Shown: piece by piece, positions 54,174 through 63,731 of the stretch
Position numbering within the stretch: position 1 is the first letter of the stretch
Layout of the letters: each line of letters opens with the position of its first letter
NCBI GenBank assembly: GCA_013911655.1
Contig: JACESU010000001.1
Location: 630,063 to 694,062 of the forward strand
Direction of reading: 5' to 3'
Source of the DNA: Alphaproteobacteria bacterium
GTDB lineage: Bacteria > Pseudomonadota > Alphaproteobacteria > Caedimonadales > UBA1908
Length of the DNA stretch: 64,000 nt
The notes under the pieces: generated by a model
Told to the model about the DNA's origin: nothing
The model's input: only the letters and a program-made list of their open reading frames with translations
The model's database searches: none
Made by a program: the position numbers and the translations under genes

Positions 54174-55883
54174 ATGACAACCCTCGACAATAATGAGAAA
54201 AAGTACCCTTGGCTTGCAAAATATCCGAAGGGAATTAATTGGGGTGCTCCCATCGGGGTCGATACTGTTTTTAGCTTGATCGATACGGCAGCAACTAAGT
54301 TTCCAGATAAATTTTGTATTGATTTTTTAGGTAAAAAATATACCTACGGTCAAGCAGGTAATCTTGTAAACAGGGTGGCCAAAGGTCTTCAAAGTCTCGG
54401 TGTTAAAAAAGGCGTAAAAGTGGGTCTTTTTATGCCCAACGCCCCACATTTTATCTTTTTCTACTTTGGTATTTTAAAGGCCGGCGGCACTGTTGTGAAT
54501 TATAGCCCTCTTTATGCAGAGCGCGAGGTTCGCAATCAGATTGAAGATTCAGAAACCGACATTATGGTGACGCTTGATCTTGCCCTTCTTTATAATAAAA
54601 TTTCACCCATGTTGGAAAAGACTAGGCTGCAAAAGATGATCATTTGCCCGTTAACAGGGGCGCTTCCTTTTCCAAAGAATATTCTCTTTCCGCTTTTAAA
54701 AGCTAAAGAAGTCGCCAAAGTCACCTGGGACGAAAGACATATTGGTTTTGATCAGCTCATTGAAAATGATGGAATACCCACGCCTGTCACCATTGATCCT
54801 ATGGAAGACATTGCCCTTCTTCAATACACAGGTGGCACGACAGGGGTGCCAAAGGGGGCCATGCTCACCCATGCAAACGTTTATGGTAACGCGTGCCAGG
54901 CTGAGCTGTGGTTCCAAGGCATTGAATATGGCAGTGAAAGAATACTAGCCGCCCTTCCGCTTTTTCACGTTTTTGCCATGACAGCCATCATGACTCTGGC
55001 CATGAAAACAGGTTCAGAGATCGTCATGATGTTTCCTCGTTATGATACAAATGATGCGATGAAGCTCATTCAAAAACACAAGATTACATTTTTTCCAGCG
55101 GTGCCAACCATTTACAACATGATCGCTAATCACCCCAAGGTGAAGGACTTTGATCTCTCCACCTTGAAGACATGTCTTTCGGGAGGGGCGGCACTTCCGG
55201 CTGAAGTCAAAAGAAACTTCGAAGCATTGACGGGGTGCCATTTGGTTGAGGCGTACGGCCTAAGTGAAACGTCTCCTGCTGCAACGTCTAACCCCATCAA
55301 CGGTGTGAATAAAGAAAATTCTATAGGGATGCCCTTTCCAGGAACCACCATTCGCATAATGTCGCGCGAGCATCCTGACCAAGAGGTTCCATTGGGTGAA
55401 AAGGGGGAAATTTGTATAGAAGGTCCTCAGGTCATGAAGGGCTATTGGAAGCGTCCTGATGAAACAAAAAGTGTGCTAAGGGGCGCTCTTTTTCATACGG
55501 GTGATGTGGGATACATGGACGAAGACGGCTATACCTTCCTCGTGGACCGGATCAAAGATCTAATTCTATGCAATGGTTATAATGTCTATCCCCGTGTGGT
55601 AGAAGAGGCCATTTACTTGCATCCAGCCGTCATGGAAACAACCGTCATTGGCGTTCATGACGCTGTAAAAGGAGAAGTTCCCAAAGCCTTTGTAAAGCTT
55701 GGAGAGGGGCAGAAAATCACAGAAGAAGACTTGCAAACCTTTTTAAAGGATAAACTTTCTCCCCTAGAGGTGCCAAAATACATCGAATTTAGAGACGAGC
55801 TGCCAAAGACGGTTATTGGCAAGCTGTCCAAAAAAGAATTAGTGGCTGAGGAAGCCGCTAAGGAGGAAGAAGAGCAGCACTAA
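54174..55883 (+). CDS. fadD: Long-chain fatty acid--CoA ligase
   Basis: A 569-residue member of the ANL adenylate-forming superfamily that activates fatty acids to acyl-CoA at the inner membrane. The P-loop YTGGTTGVPKGAML (near 220-235), the YGLSETSPA motif (near 360), the GEICIEGPQVMKGYW region, the FHTGDVGYMDEDGY hinge-Asp motif, and the late catalytic Lys in TVIGKLSKKEL are present. The substrate class is inferred from neighbours. It opens a forward cluster for beta-oxidation; a small hairpin and 75 bases separate it from the thiolase gene. Confidence 0.93.
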   Translation: MTTLDNNEKKYPWLAKYPKGINWGAPIGVDTVFSLIDTAATKFPDKFCIDFLGKKYTYGQAGNLVNRVAKGLQSLGVKKGVKVGLFMPNAPHFIFFYFGILKAGGTVVNYSPLYAEREVRNQIEDSETDIMVTLDLALLYNKISPMLEKTRLQKMIICPLTGALPFPKNILFPLLKAKEVAKVTWDERHIGFDQLIENDGIPTPVTIDPMEDIALLQYTGGTTGVPKGAMLTHANVYGNACQAELWFQGIEYGSERILAALPLFHVFAMTAIMTLAMKTGSEIVMMFPRYDTNDAMKLIQKHKITFFPAVPTIYNMIANHPKVKDFDLSTLKTCLSGGAALPAEVKRNFEALTGCHLVEAYGLSETSPAATSNPINGVNKENSIGMPFPGTTIRIMSREHPDQEVPLGEKGEICIEGPQVMKGYWKRPDETKSVLRGALFHTGDVGYMDEDGYTFLVDRIKDLILCNGYNVYPRVVEEAIYLHPAVMETTVIGVHDAVKGEVPKAFVKLGEGQKITEEDLQTFLKDKLSPLEVPKYIEFRDELPKTVIGKLSKKELVAEEAAKEEEEQH

Positions 55884-55908
55884 AAGCGTTTAAAAATTGA
55901 ATATTGGG

Positions 55909-55925
55909 GGAGGGGTTTTCCCTCC
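55909..55925. terminator. Weak hairpin between fadD and thiolase gene
   Basis: GGAGGG/CCCTCC stem with a GTTTT loop. No T run follows, so it may only lower downstream expression or stabilise the upstream mRNA. Confidence 0.4.
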
Positions 55926-55958
55926 TCATATAAAACAAAGTTAATAAAGGGAGATAAC

Positions 55959-57098
55959 ATGACAAAAGCAGTAATCGTAGGATACGTTCGTTCACCGTTT
56001 AGCCTTGCCAATAAAGGGCAGCTGATCAAAGTGCGCGCCGATGAGATGGCCGCGCAAGTGGTCAAAGGTGTTGTGGCACGCACGGGCGTCACGCCTTCTG
56101 ACATCGAAGATTTGCTTTTAGGGTGCTCTTTTCCAGAGGGAGAGCAGGGCCTTAACGTGGCAAGACTCATCGCCCTTTATGCGGGGCTACCGCTGTCAGT
56201 GGGAGGGGCGACCATTAACCGTTTTTGCGGCTCGTCCATGCAGTCGGTCCACACAGCCGTTGGTGCCATTGCGTGCGGGGCAGGGGACGTCTTTATTTGT
56301 GGCGGTGTCGAGTCCATGACACGTGTGCCCATGGGGGGCTTTAATCCCATGCCGAACCCAACCCTTTATGCCCAGATGCCAGGCGCTTATATGTCTATGG
56401 GAGAGACGGCCGAGAACGTCGCCAAGCGTTATAACATCTCCCGCGCCGAGCAAGATGCTTTTGCTGTTGAAAGTCAGAAAAAAGCAGCAGCTGCTCAAGA
56501 AGCTGGCAAGCTAAAAGACGAGATTATTCCCATCGTCATGAAAGGCGAGACTGTGGCTGAAGCTGACACATGTCTTCGCCCCACAACAACCCTCGAGGGG
56601 CTTGCAGGTCTTGCCCCGGCCTTTGAAGAAGACGGCAGTGTGACAGCGGGAACCTCATCCCCTTTGACAGATGGGGCGAGTGCGGTTTTGGTGTGCTCTG
56701 AAGATTATGCAAAGCAACACGGGATGACGCCTATGGCGCGCGTAAAAAGTTTTGCCGTCACGGGATGTGACCCTGAAATCATGGGTATTGGTCCTGTGGG
56801 CGCGACAAAAAAAGCGCTCGCACGTGCCGGGCTTACCATAAACGATATTGATATTATCGAGCTTAACGAGGCGTTTGCTTCGCAGTCCATTGCGTGTGTG
56901 CGGGATCTAAGCATTGATATGAAGAAGGTCAATCTTGACGGCGGCGCCATTGCCATTGGTCACCCCTTGGGGGCCACCGGTGCAAGGATCGTTGGCAAGG
57001 CTGCAAGCCTCTTACAACGTGAAGGAAAAAAATATGCCCTTGCCACTCAGTGCATTGGCGGCGGTCAGGGGATCGCAACTATTTTGGAGGCTCTATAA
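55959..57098 (+). CDS. fadA: Acetyl-CoA acyltransferase (3-ketoacyl-CoA thiolase)
   Basis: A 379-residue thiolase for the last step of beta-oxidation. The acyl-accepting Cys is in NRFCGSSMQSVHTAVGAI (near 89). The C-terminal active-site motifs follow as ELNEAFASQ, GGAIAIGHPLGATGARI (catalytic His) and ATQCIGGGQG (catalytic Cys). GGGAG precedes the ATG. Its TAA abuts the ATG of the next gene with no gap, so the two are translationally coupled, as expected of subunits of a trifunctional beta-oxidation complex. Confidence 0.94.
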   Translation: MTKAVIVGYVRSPFSLANKGQLIKVRADEMAAQVVKGVVARTGVTPSDIEDLLLGCSFPEGEQGLNVARLIALYAGLPLSVGGATINRFCGSSMQSVHTAVGAIACGAGDVFICGGVESMTRVPMGGFNPMPNPTLYAQMPGAYMSMGETAENVAKRYNISRAEQDAFAVESQKKAAAAQEAGKLKDEIIPIVMKGETVAEADTCLRPTTTLEGLAGLAPAFEEDGSVTAGTSSPLTDGASAVLVCSEDYAKQHGMTPMARVKSFAVTGCDPEIMGIGPVGATKKALARAGLTINDIDIIELNEAFASQSIACVRDLSIDMKKVNLDGGAIAIGHPLGATGARIVGKAASLLQREGKKYALATQCIGGGQGIATILEAL

Positions 57099-59417
57099 AT
57101 GGATATTAAAAAAGTCGCCGTTATTGGCTCAGGCGTTATGGGCGCTGGGATCGCGGCTCAAATCGCAAATGCGGGTATTCCCGTTCGTCTTTTGGATATG
57201 CCGCAAAAGGGCTTTGGCAAAAAGAACGCGCTGGCAGAAGAGGCATTGGAGCGCCTTTCCAAGGCAGATCCAGCGCCCATCATGCACAAAGATCGTTTGA
57301 AACTGATCACCCCTGGTAACCTTGATGACCTTAAAGATATTGCGGACTGTGATTGGGTCATCGAAGTTGTCATCGAGAAGCTTGAGATCAAGCAAGATCT
57401 TTACGCACGCCTTCGAGAGGTTTGCGGACCGCAAACGATTTTCTCGTCCAACACCTCCACGATTCCCTTAAAGGATCTAATCGCAAAGGCCTCTTCTGAC
57501 TTTAAAAAGCGTTTTATTATCACGCACTTTTTTAACCCGCCACGTTATATGAGGCTTCTTGAAGTCATTAAGGGTCAAGACACAGATCAAAATTGTTACG
57601 CGACAATTCAAGACTTTGCTGACCGCTATCTTGGTAAGACCCTTGTGGAATGCCATGACACGCCTGGCTTTATTGGTAACCGCATCGGGACATTCTGGAT
57701 TCAAACGGCGTTTTTAGAGGCTCTTGATCGCGGTATTCCCATCGAGGACGCAGACGCTGTTATGGGCAAGCCCCTTGGCATTCCCAAAACGGGTGTCTTT
57801 GCGCTTATGGACCTTGTGGGTCTTGATTTGATGCCCCTCATCGGTAGAAGCATGAACGCGTCTCTTCCTGAAACGGACCTATACCGCAAAACGTACCGAG
57901 AGGTCCCCTTTGTCACGAAATTAATCGAAGAGGGATACACGGGACGAAAGGGTAAGGGCGGTTTTTACCGCGTCGTGAAAAGTGATGCTGGTAAACAAAA
58001 AGAAGCCATTGATCTTAAGACTGGTGAGTACCGCGCGTCCCGTAAACCGCGTCTTGCCTGTCTTGAGGAAAGTGCACGTTTGAAGAACTTTTTGACTTTT
58101 CCAGAGGACGCATCTCGTTACGCGCTGAGTGTCATGACGAAGGTCTTGTGGTACGCGGCAAGTCTTGTTCCAGAAATCGCGGATACCCTTTACGCCGTCG
58201 ATACGGCCATGAAATTGGGATACAACTGGAAATACGGACCTTTTGAGCTTCTTGATAAACTGGGACCTGACTGGTTTTCCGAGCACTTGAAAAAAGAAGG
58301 CATGGTGGTGCCAGCACTCCTCCAAAAAGTCGGCAGTGGCACTTTTTACCGTGTTGAGGATGGCAAGCTTCAATATCTTGGCGTGGACGGCGTTTATCAA
58401 ACGGTTGCGCGCGCCAAAGGGCAGCTTTTGCTTCAAGACATCAAGCGCGCGTCAAAGCCTTTGATCAAGAACGGTTCGGCAAGCCTTTGGGATATCGGCG
58501 ACGGCGTTGTGTGTTTCGAGTTCACAAGTAAAATGAACTCTATGGACAACGATATCATGACCCTTATCCTCAAGTCTATCGATCTTGTGAAAGAGCAAGG
58601 CTTTAAGGCCATGGTGATCCACAATGAGGGGACAAACTTCTCTGTTGGGGCGAACCTGGGGCTTGCGCTTTTTGCCATAAACCTTGGCCTTTGGTCACAA
58701 ATGCAAGAAGTCGTCGAGATGGGACAAAAAGCCTATATGGCCCTCAAATACGCGCCGTTTCCTGTGGTGGCAGCGCCGTCTGGCATGGCCCTTGGGGGTG
58801 GATGTGAAATTCTTCTTCACTGTGACGCCGTTCAAGCTCACGCAGAGCTTTACATGGGCCTTGTAGAGGTCGGTGTGGGGCTTATTCCTGGATGGGGTGG
58901 ATGTAAGGAAATGATCACCAGGTGGATTACCGAGTCAAAACGCCCAGGCGGATCCATGGTGGCCGTGGGTAAAGTGTTCGAGATGATTGGCACCGCTAAG
59001 GTTGCTAAATCAGCCGCCGAAGCCAAAGACATGCTGTATTTGCGTCCCCATGACCGGATCACCATGAATCGGGACCGCTTGCTTGCCGATGCCAAAGCTT
59101 ACGTGCTCGAGCTTGCGCAAAATTACGCACCACCCGAGCCCAAAGAGATCTCGCTTCCGGGCGGGGTTGCCAAAGTTGCCATGTCCATGGCGGTCAAAGG
59201 ATTTGTCAAAGCCGGTAAAGCGACTCCTTATGACGAGGTTGTTTCGGCCAAGCTTGCTCATATCTTAAGCGGCGGCGACATCGATATGACCGATAAGATC
59301 AAAGAAGAGGAGATTCTCGCCCTTGAACGTGAAGCGTTTGCAACGCTCCTCCATAACAGGGAAACCCTTGATCGTATGGAACATATTTTAGAAACAGGCA
59401 AACCATTAAGGAATTAG
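57099..59417 (+). CDS. 3-hydroxyacyl-CoA dehydrogenase / enoyl-CoA hydratase (FadN type)
   Basis: A 772-residue bifunctional enzyme with the dehydrogenase first. The NAD-binding Rossmann motif GSGVMGAGIAAQIAN is at residues 10-24, followed by FSSNTSTIPL and by HFFNPPRYM, which carries the catalytic His (near 150). The C-terminal crotonase domain (about 470-680) shows MVIHNEGTNFSVGANL and ALGGGCEILLHCDAV. This order is opposite to E. coli FadB (hydratase first) and matches the Bacillus FadN and alphaproteobacterial form. It carries out hydration and oxidation in beta-oxidation together with the coupled thiolase. Confidence 0.93.
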   Translation: MDIKKVAVIGSGVMGAGIAAQIANAGIPVRLLDMPQKGFGKKNALAEEALERLSKADPAPIMHKDRLKLITPGNLDDLKDIADCDWVIEVVIEKLEIKQDLYARLREVCGPQTIFSSNTSTIPLKDLIAKASSDFKKRFIITHFFNPPRYMRLLEVIKGQDTDQNCYATIQDFADRYLGKTLVECHDTPGFIGNRIGTFWIQTAFLEALDRGIPIEDADAVMGKPLGIPKTGVFALMDLVGLDLMPLIGRSMNASLPETDLYRKTYREVPFVTKLIEEGYTGRKGKGGFYRVVKSDAGKQKEAIDLKTGEYRASRKPRLACLEESARLKNFLTFPEDASRYALSVMTKVLWYAASLVPEIADTLYAVDTAMKLGYNWKYGPFELLDKLGPDWFSEHLKKEGMVVPALLQKVGSGTFYRVEDGKLQYLGVDGVYQTVARAKGQLLLQDIKRASKPLIKNGSASLWDIGDGVVCFEFTSKMNSMDNDIMTLILKSIDLVKEQGFKAMVIHNEGTNFSVGANLGLALFAINLGLWSQMQEVVEMGQKAYMALKYAPFPVVAAPSGMALGGGCEILLHCDAVQAHAELYMGLVEVGVGLIPGWGGCKEMITRWITESKRPGGSMVAVGKVFEMIGTAKVAKSAAEAKDMLYLRPHDRITMNRDRLLADAKAYVLELAQNYAPPEPKEISLPGGVAKVAMSMAVKGFVKAGKATPYDEVVSAKLAHILSGGDIDMTDKIKEEEILALEREAFATLLHNRETLDRMEHILETGKPLRN

Positions 59418-59421
59418 ACAC

Positions 59422-61215
59422 ATGGCGACCTATAACGTACCCTTAAGGGATATTAATTTTTGTATGAAAGAGCTTCTTGATCTGGAAAAGATCAGGACGC
59501 TACCTGGCTGTGAAGACGTCACCGAAGACCTAGTGGACGCGATTTTGACAGAAGCTGCAAGGTTCTGCGAAAACATCTTGCAGCCCATTAACCAAAGTGG
59601 CGACTCGGAAGGGTGCACCTGGGAAAATGGTAAGGTGCGCACGCCCAAAGGCTTCAAAGAAGCCTACAAAGCCTTTGTAGAGGGCGGGTGGAGTTCGCTT
59701 GCGTGTGATCCAGCGTACGGAGGGCAGGGGCTTCCTGAATCCATCGGCATCATGACAGAAGAGATGATTTGCGCAGCCAACACGTCCTTTAGCTTGTATC
59801 CAGGCCTTACGCGGGGGGCTTATATTCTGCTGCACACCCACGGAAGTGACGAACTAAAAGCGCGCTTTCTCCCTAAGATGGTGGAAGGCGTTTGGTCTGG
59901 AACCATGTGCCTGACCGAACCCCATTGTGGCACTGACCTTGGCCTTCTTCGCACCAAAGCAGTACCCCAAGAAGATGACACATACCTTGTAACGGGCACT
60001 AAGATCTTTATTTCATCAGGCGAGCACGATTTGACGGATAACATTCTTCACTTTGTCTTGGCAAAGACGCCTGACGCGCCCTCGGGCATCAAAGGGGTGA
60101 GCCTTTTCTTGGTGCCAAAGTTCTGGGTAGACGAAAACGGAAAGGTGGGCGGCGAAAACGGTGTGGTCTGTGCGTCCATTGAACACAAAATGGGGATCAA
60201 GGGCTCGGCCACGTGTGTTATGAGCTTTGAAAACGCGCGGGGCTATTTGGTCGGCGCTCTTCATCACGGCGTCAGTAACATGTTTGCCATGATGAATAAC
60301 GAGCGTTTGGGCGTGGGAAGCCAAGGTCTTGGTATTGCGGAAGTAGCCTATCAAAACGCGCTGGCCTACGCTAAGGAGCGCTTACAAGGGCGCTCGCTGA
60401 CCGGGACAAAATATCCAGATAAACCTGCAGACCCCATCATCGTGCACCCGGATGTACGACGGATGCTCCTCACCATGAAAGCCTATAATGAAGGCAACCG
60501 GATGTTGGGGTGCTGGGTCGCCCAGCACTTGGATATTTCCCACCGGGCAACCGACAAGGTTGTGCGTCAAGACGCGGATGATCTTGTGCAGCTTATGACG
60601 CCCATTGTAAAGGCCTTCTTCACTGATTGCGGATATGAAGTCGCAAACCTTGCCATGCAGGTTTTGGGCGGACACGGGTATATCAAGGAATACGGCCTCG
60701 AGCAATTTGCAAGAGACGCCCGTATTTCCCAAATTTACGAAGGCACCAACGGCGTTCAGGCGCTGGACTTTGTGGGGCGAAAGCTTCCGGCCCATATGGG
60801 GCGTTATTTGAGGCAGTTCTTTCACCCAGTTCTAGCCTTTATTAAAGAGCATGAGGCAAATCCCGTGCTGGCTGATCTTTTGCCCTTGCTTGCAAAGGCC
60901 GTAACGCGTTTGCAGCAGGCAACGGCTCATCTTGCCACTGTCTCTCTCAAAAACGCTGATGAAGCAGGGGCCGCGTCCGTGGATTACTTGCGACTGTTCG
61001 CGTTGACGGTACACGCCTATCTTTGGGCAAAGGTTGTGCTTGTGGCGGTGCCAAAGCTTTCATCAGGAGAAAACGTGTTCTATCAGTCCAAAATTGATAC
61101 GGCGCGGTTTTTCTACACAAAGCTCCTTCCCCAAGGGTCGTCTTTGTTTGCCAACATCATGGCAGGCGCAAGACCCTTGATGGAGATGAAAGAGGAGGCC
61201 TTTGGTCCCTTCTAA
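59422..61215 (+). CDS. Acyl-CoA dehydrogenase
   Basis: A 597-residue flavoenzyme for the first step of beta-oxidation. The FAD- and substrate-binding GTMCLTEPHCGTDLGLLRTKA, FISSGEHD, NNERLGVGSQGLG and MQVLGGHGYIKEYG are all seen. The catalytic Glu lies in IYEGTNGVQALDFVGRKL, at about residue 433. A C-terminal extension of about 130 residues is typical of the longer acyl-CoA dehydrogenase class common in alphaproteobacteria. It follows the FadN-type gene by four bases. An electron-transfer flavoprotein must be encoded elsewhere. Confidence 0.94.
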   Translation: MATYNVPLRDINFCMKELLDLEKIRTLPGCEDVTEDLVDAILTEAARFCENILQPINQSGDSEGCTWENGKVRTPKGFKEAYKAFVEGGWSSLACDPAYGGQGLPESIGIMTEEMICAANTSFSLYPGLTRGAYILLHTHGSDELKARFLPKMVEGVWSGTMCLTEPHCGTDLGLLRTKAVPQEDDTYLVTGTKIFISSGEHDLTDNILHFVLAKTPDAPSGIKGVSLFLVPKFWVDENGKVGGENGVVCASIEHKMGIKGSATCVMSFENARGYLVGALHHGVSNMFAMMNNERLGVGSQGLGIAEVAYQNALAYAKERLQGRSLTGTKYPDKPADPIIVHPDVRRMLLTMKAYNEGNRMLGCWVAQHLDISHRATDKVVRQDADDLVQLMTPIVKAFFTDCGYEVANLAMQVLGGHGYIKEYGLEQFARDARISQIYEGTNGVQALDFVGRKLPAHMGRYLRQFFHPVLAFIKEHEANPVLADLLPLLAKAVTRLQQATAHLATVSLKNADEAGAASVDYLRLFALTVHAYLWAKVVLVAVPKLSSGENVFYQSKIDTARFFYTKLLPQGSSLFANIMAGARPLMEMKEEAFGPF

Positions 61216-61233
61216 TCTAAGTAGATAGATAAC

Positions 61234-61269
61234 CCCAGGCATAGAAAGAGACCCCTTTTTATGCCTGGG
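61234..61269 (+). terminator. Inverted repeat after the acyl-CoA dehydrogenase gene
   Basis: CCCAGGCAT and ATGCCTGGG form a perfect 9-base stem around an 18-base loop that ends in TTTTT. It is not a classic terminator, but it lies in the only long gap (about 145 bases) of the cluster and may cut transcription in two. Confidence 0.4.
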
Positions 61270-61360
61270 ATAGTTAAGTAAAAAGGTATCGGGCAGCTAT
61301 CGCTTTTCTGGTAAACTTAAAGGCGAACAAACATCTAAAGCTATAGGGAGCCGTAACACC

Positions 61361-61897
61361 GTGAATTTGCTGTACCGTCTTATCCGGGTGGTCATCCAAG
61401 CCTTGTTTCGCTCGCGCATTGGTTTTTTTGAAGCGTCTACCCTGACGTTCCGGGTGCTGCCCAATGACCTTGATCTGAATATGCACATGACGAATTCCAG
61501 GTACCTTAGCATCATGGATCTAGGGCGCGTTGATCTGATTACACGCACAGAGATGGGAAAGCACTTCCTTAAAGGGCGCTGGCAAGCGATGCTGGGGGCT
61601 GCCCACATTCGCTTTCGCCGTGGTCTTTCCCCCTTTGAAAAATATCAGCTTGTGACCCAAATCATCGGGGTTGATGACAAGTGGATGTATATCGAACAGC
61701 GCTTTGAATCTAAAGGAAGTGTGGTGGCGTACGCTGTGGTGCGTGGTGTATTCCTCAAAAACGGCAAAACGGTAACAGTCACAGATGTACTGGAGGAACT
61801 AGGGATCGATGACTTATCTCTTCCGCCTCTCAGTGACGCCCTCAAACAATGGAAGGAGGCCGATGATGCCCTTAGACAAAGCAACAAAAGCGAGTGA
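61361..61897 (+). CDS. Acyl-CoA thioesterase-like hotdog protein
   Basis: A 178-residue single-domain hotdog-fold protein of the 4HBT/THEM6-like type. The N-terminal LLYRLIRVVIQALF is a hydrophobic helix. Then come the active-site-like VLPNDLDLNMHMTNSRYLSIMDLGR (near 35-60), which has the conserved Asp and Asn of this group, and beta strands through residue 140. It starts at a GTG behind ATAGGGAG. Its end overlaps the next gene by about 32 bases. It probably hydrolyses acyl-CoA intermediates, but the substrate is inferred. Confidence 0.82.
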   Translation: MNLLYRLIRVVIQALFRSRIGFFEASTLTFRVLPNDLDLNMHMTNSRYLSIMDLGRVDLITRTEMGKHFLKGRWQAMLGAAHIRFRRGLSPFEKYQLVTQIIGVDDKWMYIEQRFESKGSVVAYAVVRGVFLKNGKTVTVTDVLEELGIDDLSLPPLSDALKQWKEADDALRQSNKSE

Positions 61898-62693
61898 TCA
61901 ACCAGAACTTCTTTGTGAAATAAAGGACGGTGTGGCGGTTGTGATTCTTAACCGACCAGAGGTGATGAACGCGTTGAATGAATCATTAGGAGACGCACTT
62001 TCAAAAACCCTTCACGTTCTCGAATTTGACGCTTCTATTCGGTGCGTCGTCATTACGGGCAATGGCCCCGGCTTCATGGCAGGCGGTGACGTTGGCCTCT
62101 TTGGTCAATCTTTATCCCTGGAAGAACCCGAGCGTCAAGCTCTTTTCCACCGGTTTATTCAAAAGATTCACCCCTCTATTTTGGCCATTCGCCGTATGCC
62201 AAAACCGGTGATCGCCAGCATCAACGGCGCCACTGCGGGATTTGGGATGAGTCTTATGATGGCGTGCGACTTGACCCTATGTGTCAAAAGCAGTTTTTTT
62301 ACCATGGCATACGCACAGATGGGCCTAAGCCCCGATGGCGGCAGCACGTTTTTCTTGCCGCGTCTTGTGGGGGCGAGAAAAGCCATGGAGCTTTGCCTTT
62401 TGTCAGAGCGCTTTTCAAGTGATGAGGCCCTACGTCTGGGACTTGTGAACAAAGTCGTCGAGGACGATGCCCTTATGGAAGCGACCTGGAAATGGGCAGC
62501 TCGCCTTGCCGCTGGTCCTACGGCCGCCTACGCCGAAACAAAACGGCTTATTATGACAAGCTTTGAAAGCGACCTGCCAACGCAGCTTCAAAAAGAAGAA
62601 ATCGCCTTTGCTACGTCTACAACCACAAAAGACTTCCCCGAGGCTGCCAGTGCGTTTCTAACAAAAAGAGCTCCTCATTTTAAAGGACAATAG
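61866..62693 (+). CDS. Enoyl-CoA hydratase/isomerase
   Basis: A 275-residue crotonase-family protein. AAGGAGG at 61853-61859 fits the ATG at 61866 (MPLDKATKA) rather than the frame's first codon at 61809, although the start still lies inside the thioesterase gene. The CoA-binding VVILNRPEVMNALNESLGDAL, the oxyanion-hole segments GPGFMAGGDVGLF and INGATAGFGMSLMMACDLT, and the active-site GLSPDGGSTFFLPRLVG are present. The Asp at the second acidic position resembles isomerase-type members more than classic hydratases, so a delta3-delta2-enoyl-CoA isomerase role is possible. Confidence 0.88.
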   Translation: MPLDKATKASDQPELLCEIKDGVAVVILNRPEVMNALNESLGDALSKTLHVLEFDASIRCVVITGNGPGFMAGGDVGLFGQSLSLEEPERQALFHRFIQKIHPSILAIRRMPKPVIASINGATAGFGMSLMMACDLTLCVKSSFFTMAYAQMGLSPDGGSTFFLPRLVGARKAMELCLLSERFSSDEALRLGLVNKVVEDDALMEATWKWAARLAAGPTAAYAETKRLIMTSFESDLPTQLQKEEIAFATSTTTKDFPEAASAFLTKRAPHFKGQ

Positions 62694-62707
62694 AAAAGGA
62701 TAAACCC

Positions 62708-63529
62708 ATGACAACACTTAAAGGAAAAACACTTTTTATGACAGGGGGAAGCAGGGGGATTGGCCGTGCCATCGCGCTGCGCGCGGCAAAGGACGGGGCT
62801 AATATTGCCCTCGCTGCCAAAACAGGCGAGCCCCATCCACAACTTGAAGGCACGGTTTATAGCGTTGCCAAAGAAATAGAAGCCCTTGGGGGAAAGGCAC
62901 TTCCTCTTGTCGTGGACGCACGGGATGACGCGCGCCTTAAAGAAGCCGTTGACGAGGCAGCTGCGACTTTTGGGGGAATTGATATCCTTGTGAATAACGC
63001 CAGCGCCATTCAACTCTCGGGGACACTTGACACCCCCATGAAGCGTTTTGATTTGATGATGAACGTGAATGCACGCGCCACCTTCGCGGCGTCCCAGGCT
63101 TGCCTCCCTTATTTGATGAAAGGGAGCAACGCCCATATCTTGAATCTGTCGCCCCCCCTTAATATGGATCCCAAGTGGTTCAAGGCGCACTGTGCCTATA
63201 CCATGTCCAAATACGGGATGAGCATGTGTGTCCTGGGGATGAGCGAAGAGTTCAAAAACAGAGGGGTCGGCGTTAACGCTCTTTGGCCGCGTACAACCAT
63301 TGCGACGGCTGCGGTGAGCATGCTTGGGGGAGAGTCCTTTATCAAGGCGTCCCGCCGGCCTGAAATTATGGCAGACGCAGCGCACATTATTCTTACCCGT
63401 GATAACAAAGAGTGGACAGGCAACTTTTTCATCGATGATGAAGTCCTTGCCAGTGAAGGAATCATGGATCTTGATGCCTATGCCATCACACCAGGCGGGC
63501 ATTTAATCCCTGACTTTTTCTTGGATTAG
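62708..63529 (+). CDS. Short-chain dehydrogenase (HSDL2-like)
   Basis: A 273-residue SDR oxidoreductase. The NAD(P)-binding TGGSRGIGRAIA (residues 13-24), the structural NNAS, and the catalytic Ser (LNLSPPL) and Tyr-x3-Lys (AYTMSKYG, near 163-170) are intact. NALWPRTTIATAAV followed by RRPEIMADAAHIIL resembles the hydroxysteroid dehydrogenase-like 2 group, which is tied to fatty acid metabolism in eukaryotes and common in beta-oxidation clusters. It starts 14 bases after the enoyl-CoA hydratase gene and ends the cluster. Its substrate is unknown. Confidence 0.88.
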   Translation: MTTLKGKTLFMTGGSRGIGRAIALRAAKDGANIALAAKTGEPHPQLEGTVYSVAKEIEALGGKALPLVVDARDDARLKEAVDEAAATFGGIDILVNNASAIQLSGTLDTPMKRFDLMMNVNARATFAASQACLPYLMKGSNAHILNLSPPLNMDPKWFKAHCAYTMSKYGMSMCVLGMSEEFKNRGVGVNALWPRTTIATAAVSMLGGESFIKASRRPEIMADAAHIILTRDNKEWTGNFFIDDEVLASEGIMDLDAYAITPGGHLIPDFFLD

Positions 63530-63731
63530 ATACGTCAAGGGGGGGCTTGTGCCCCACCCCGATAGTGCTCTAAGTAAGCGCGTTCTAGCGCCTTTTGAGG
63601 CGATAGGTATCAAAATCAATTTTTACTGTTTCATACGAATAATCTCAAAAGGATCAAGGTCCAAGCGTGCATATCTTTAACCAATTGTGAGCCATGTTAT
63701 TCCCTAAAAAAACCCAAGAGTTGCAAAATCT

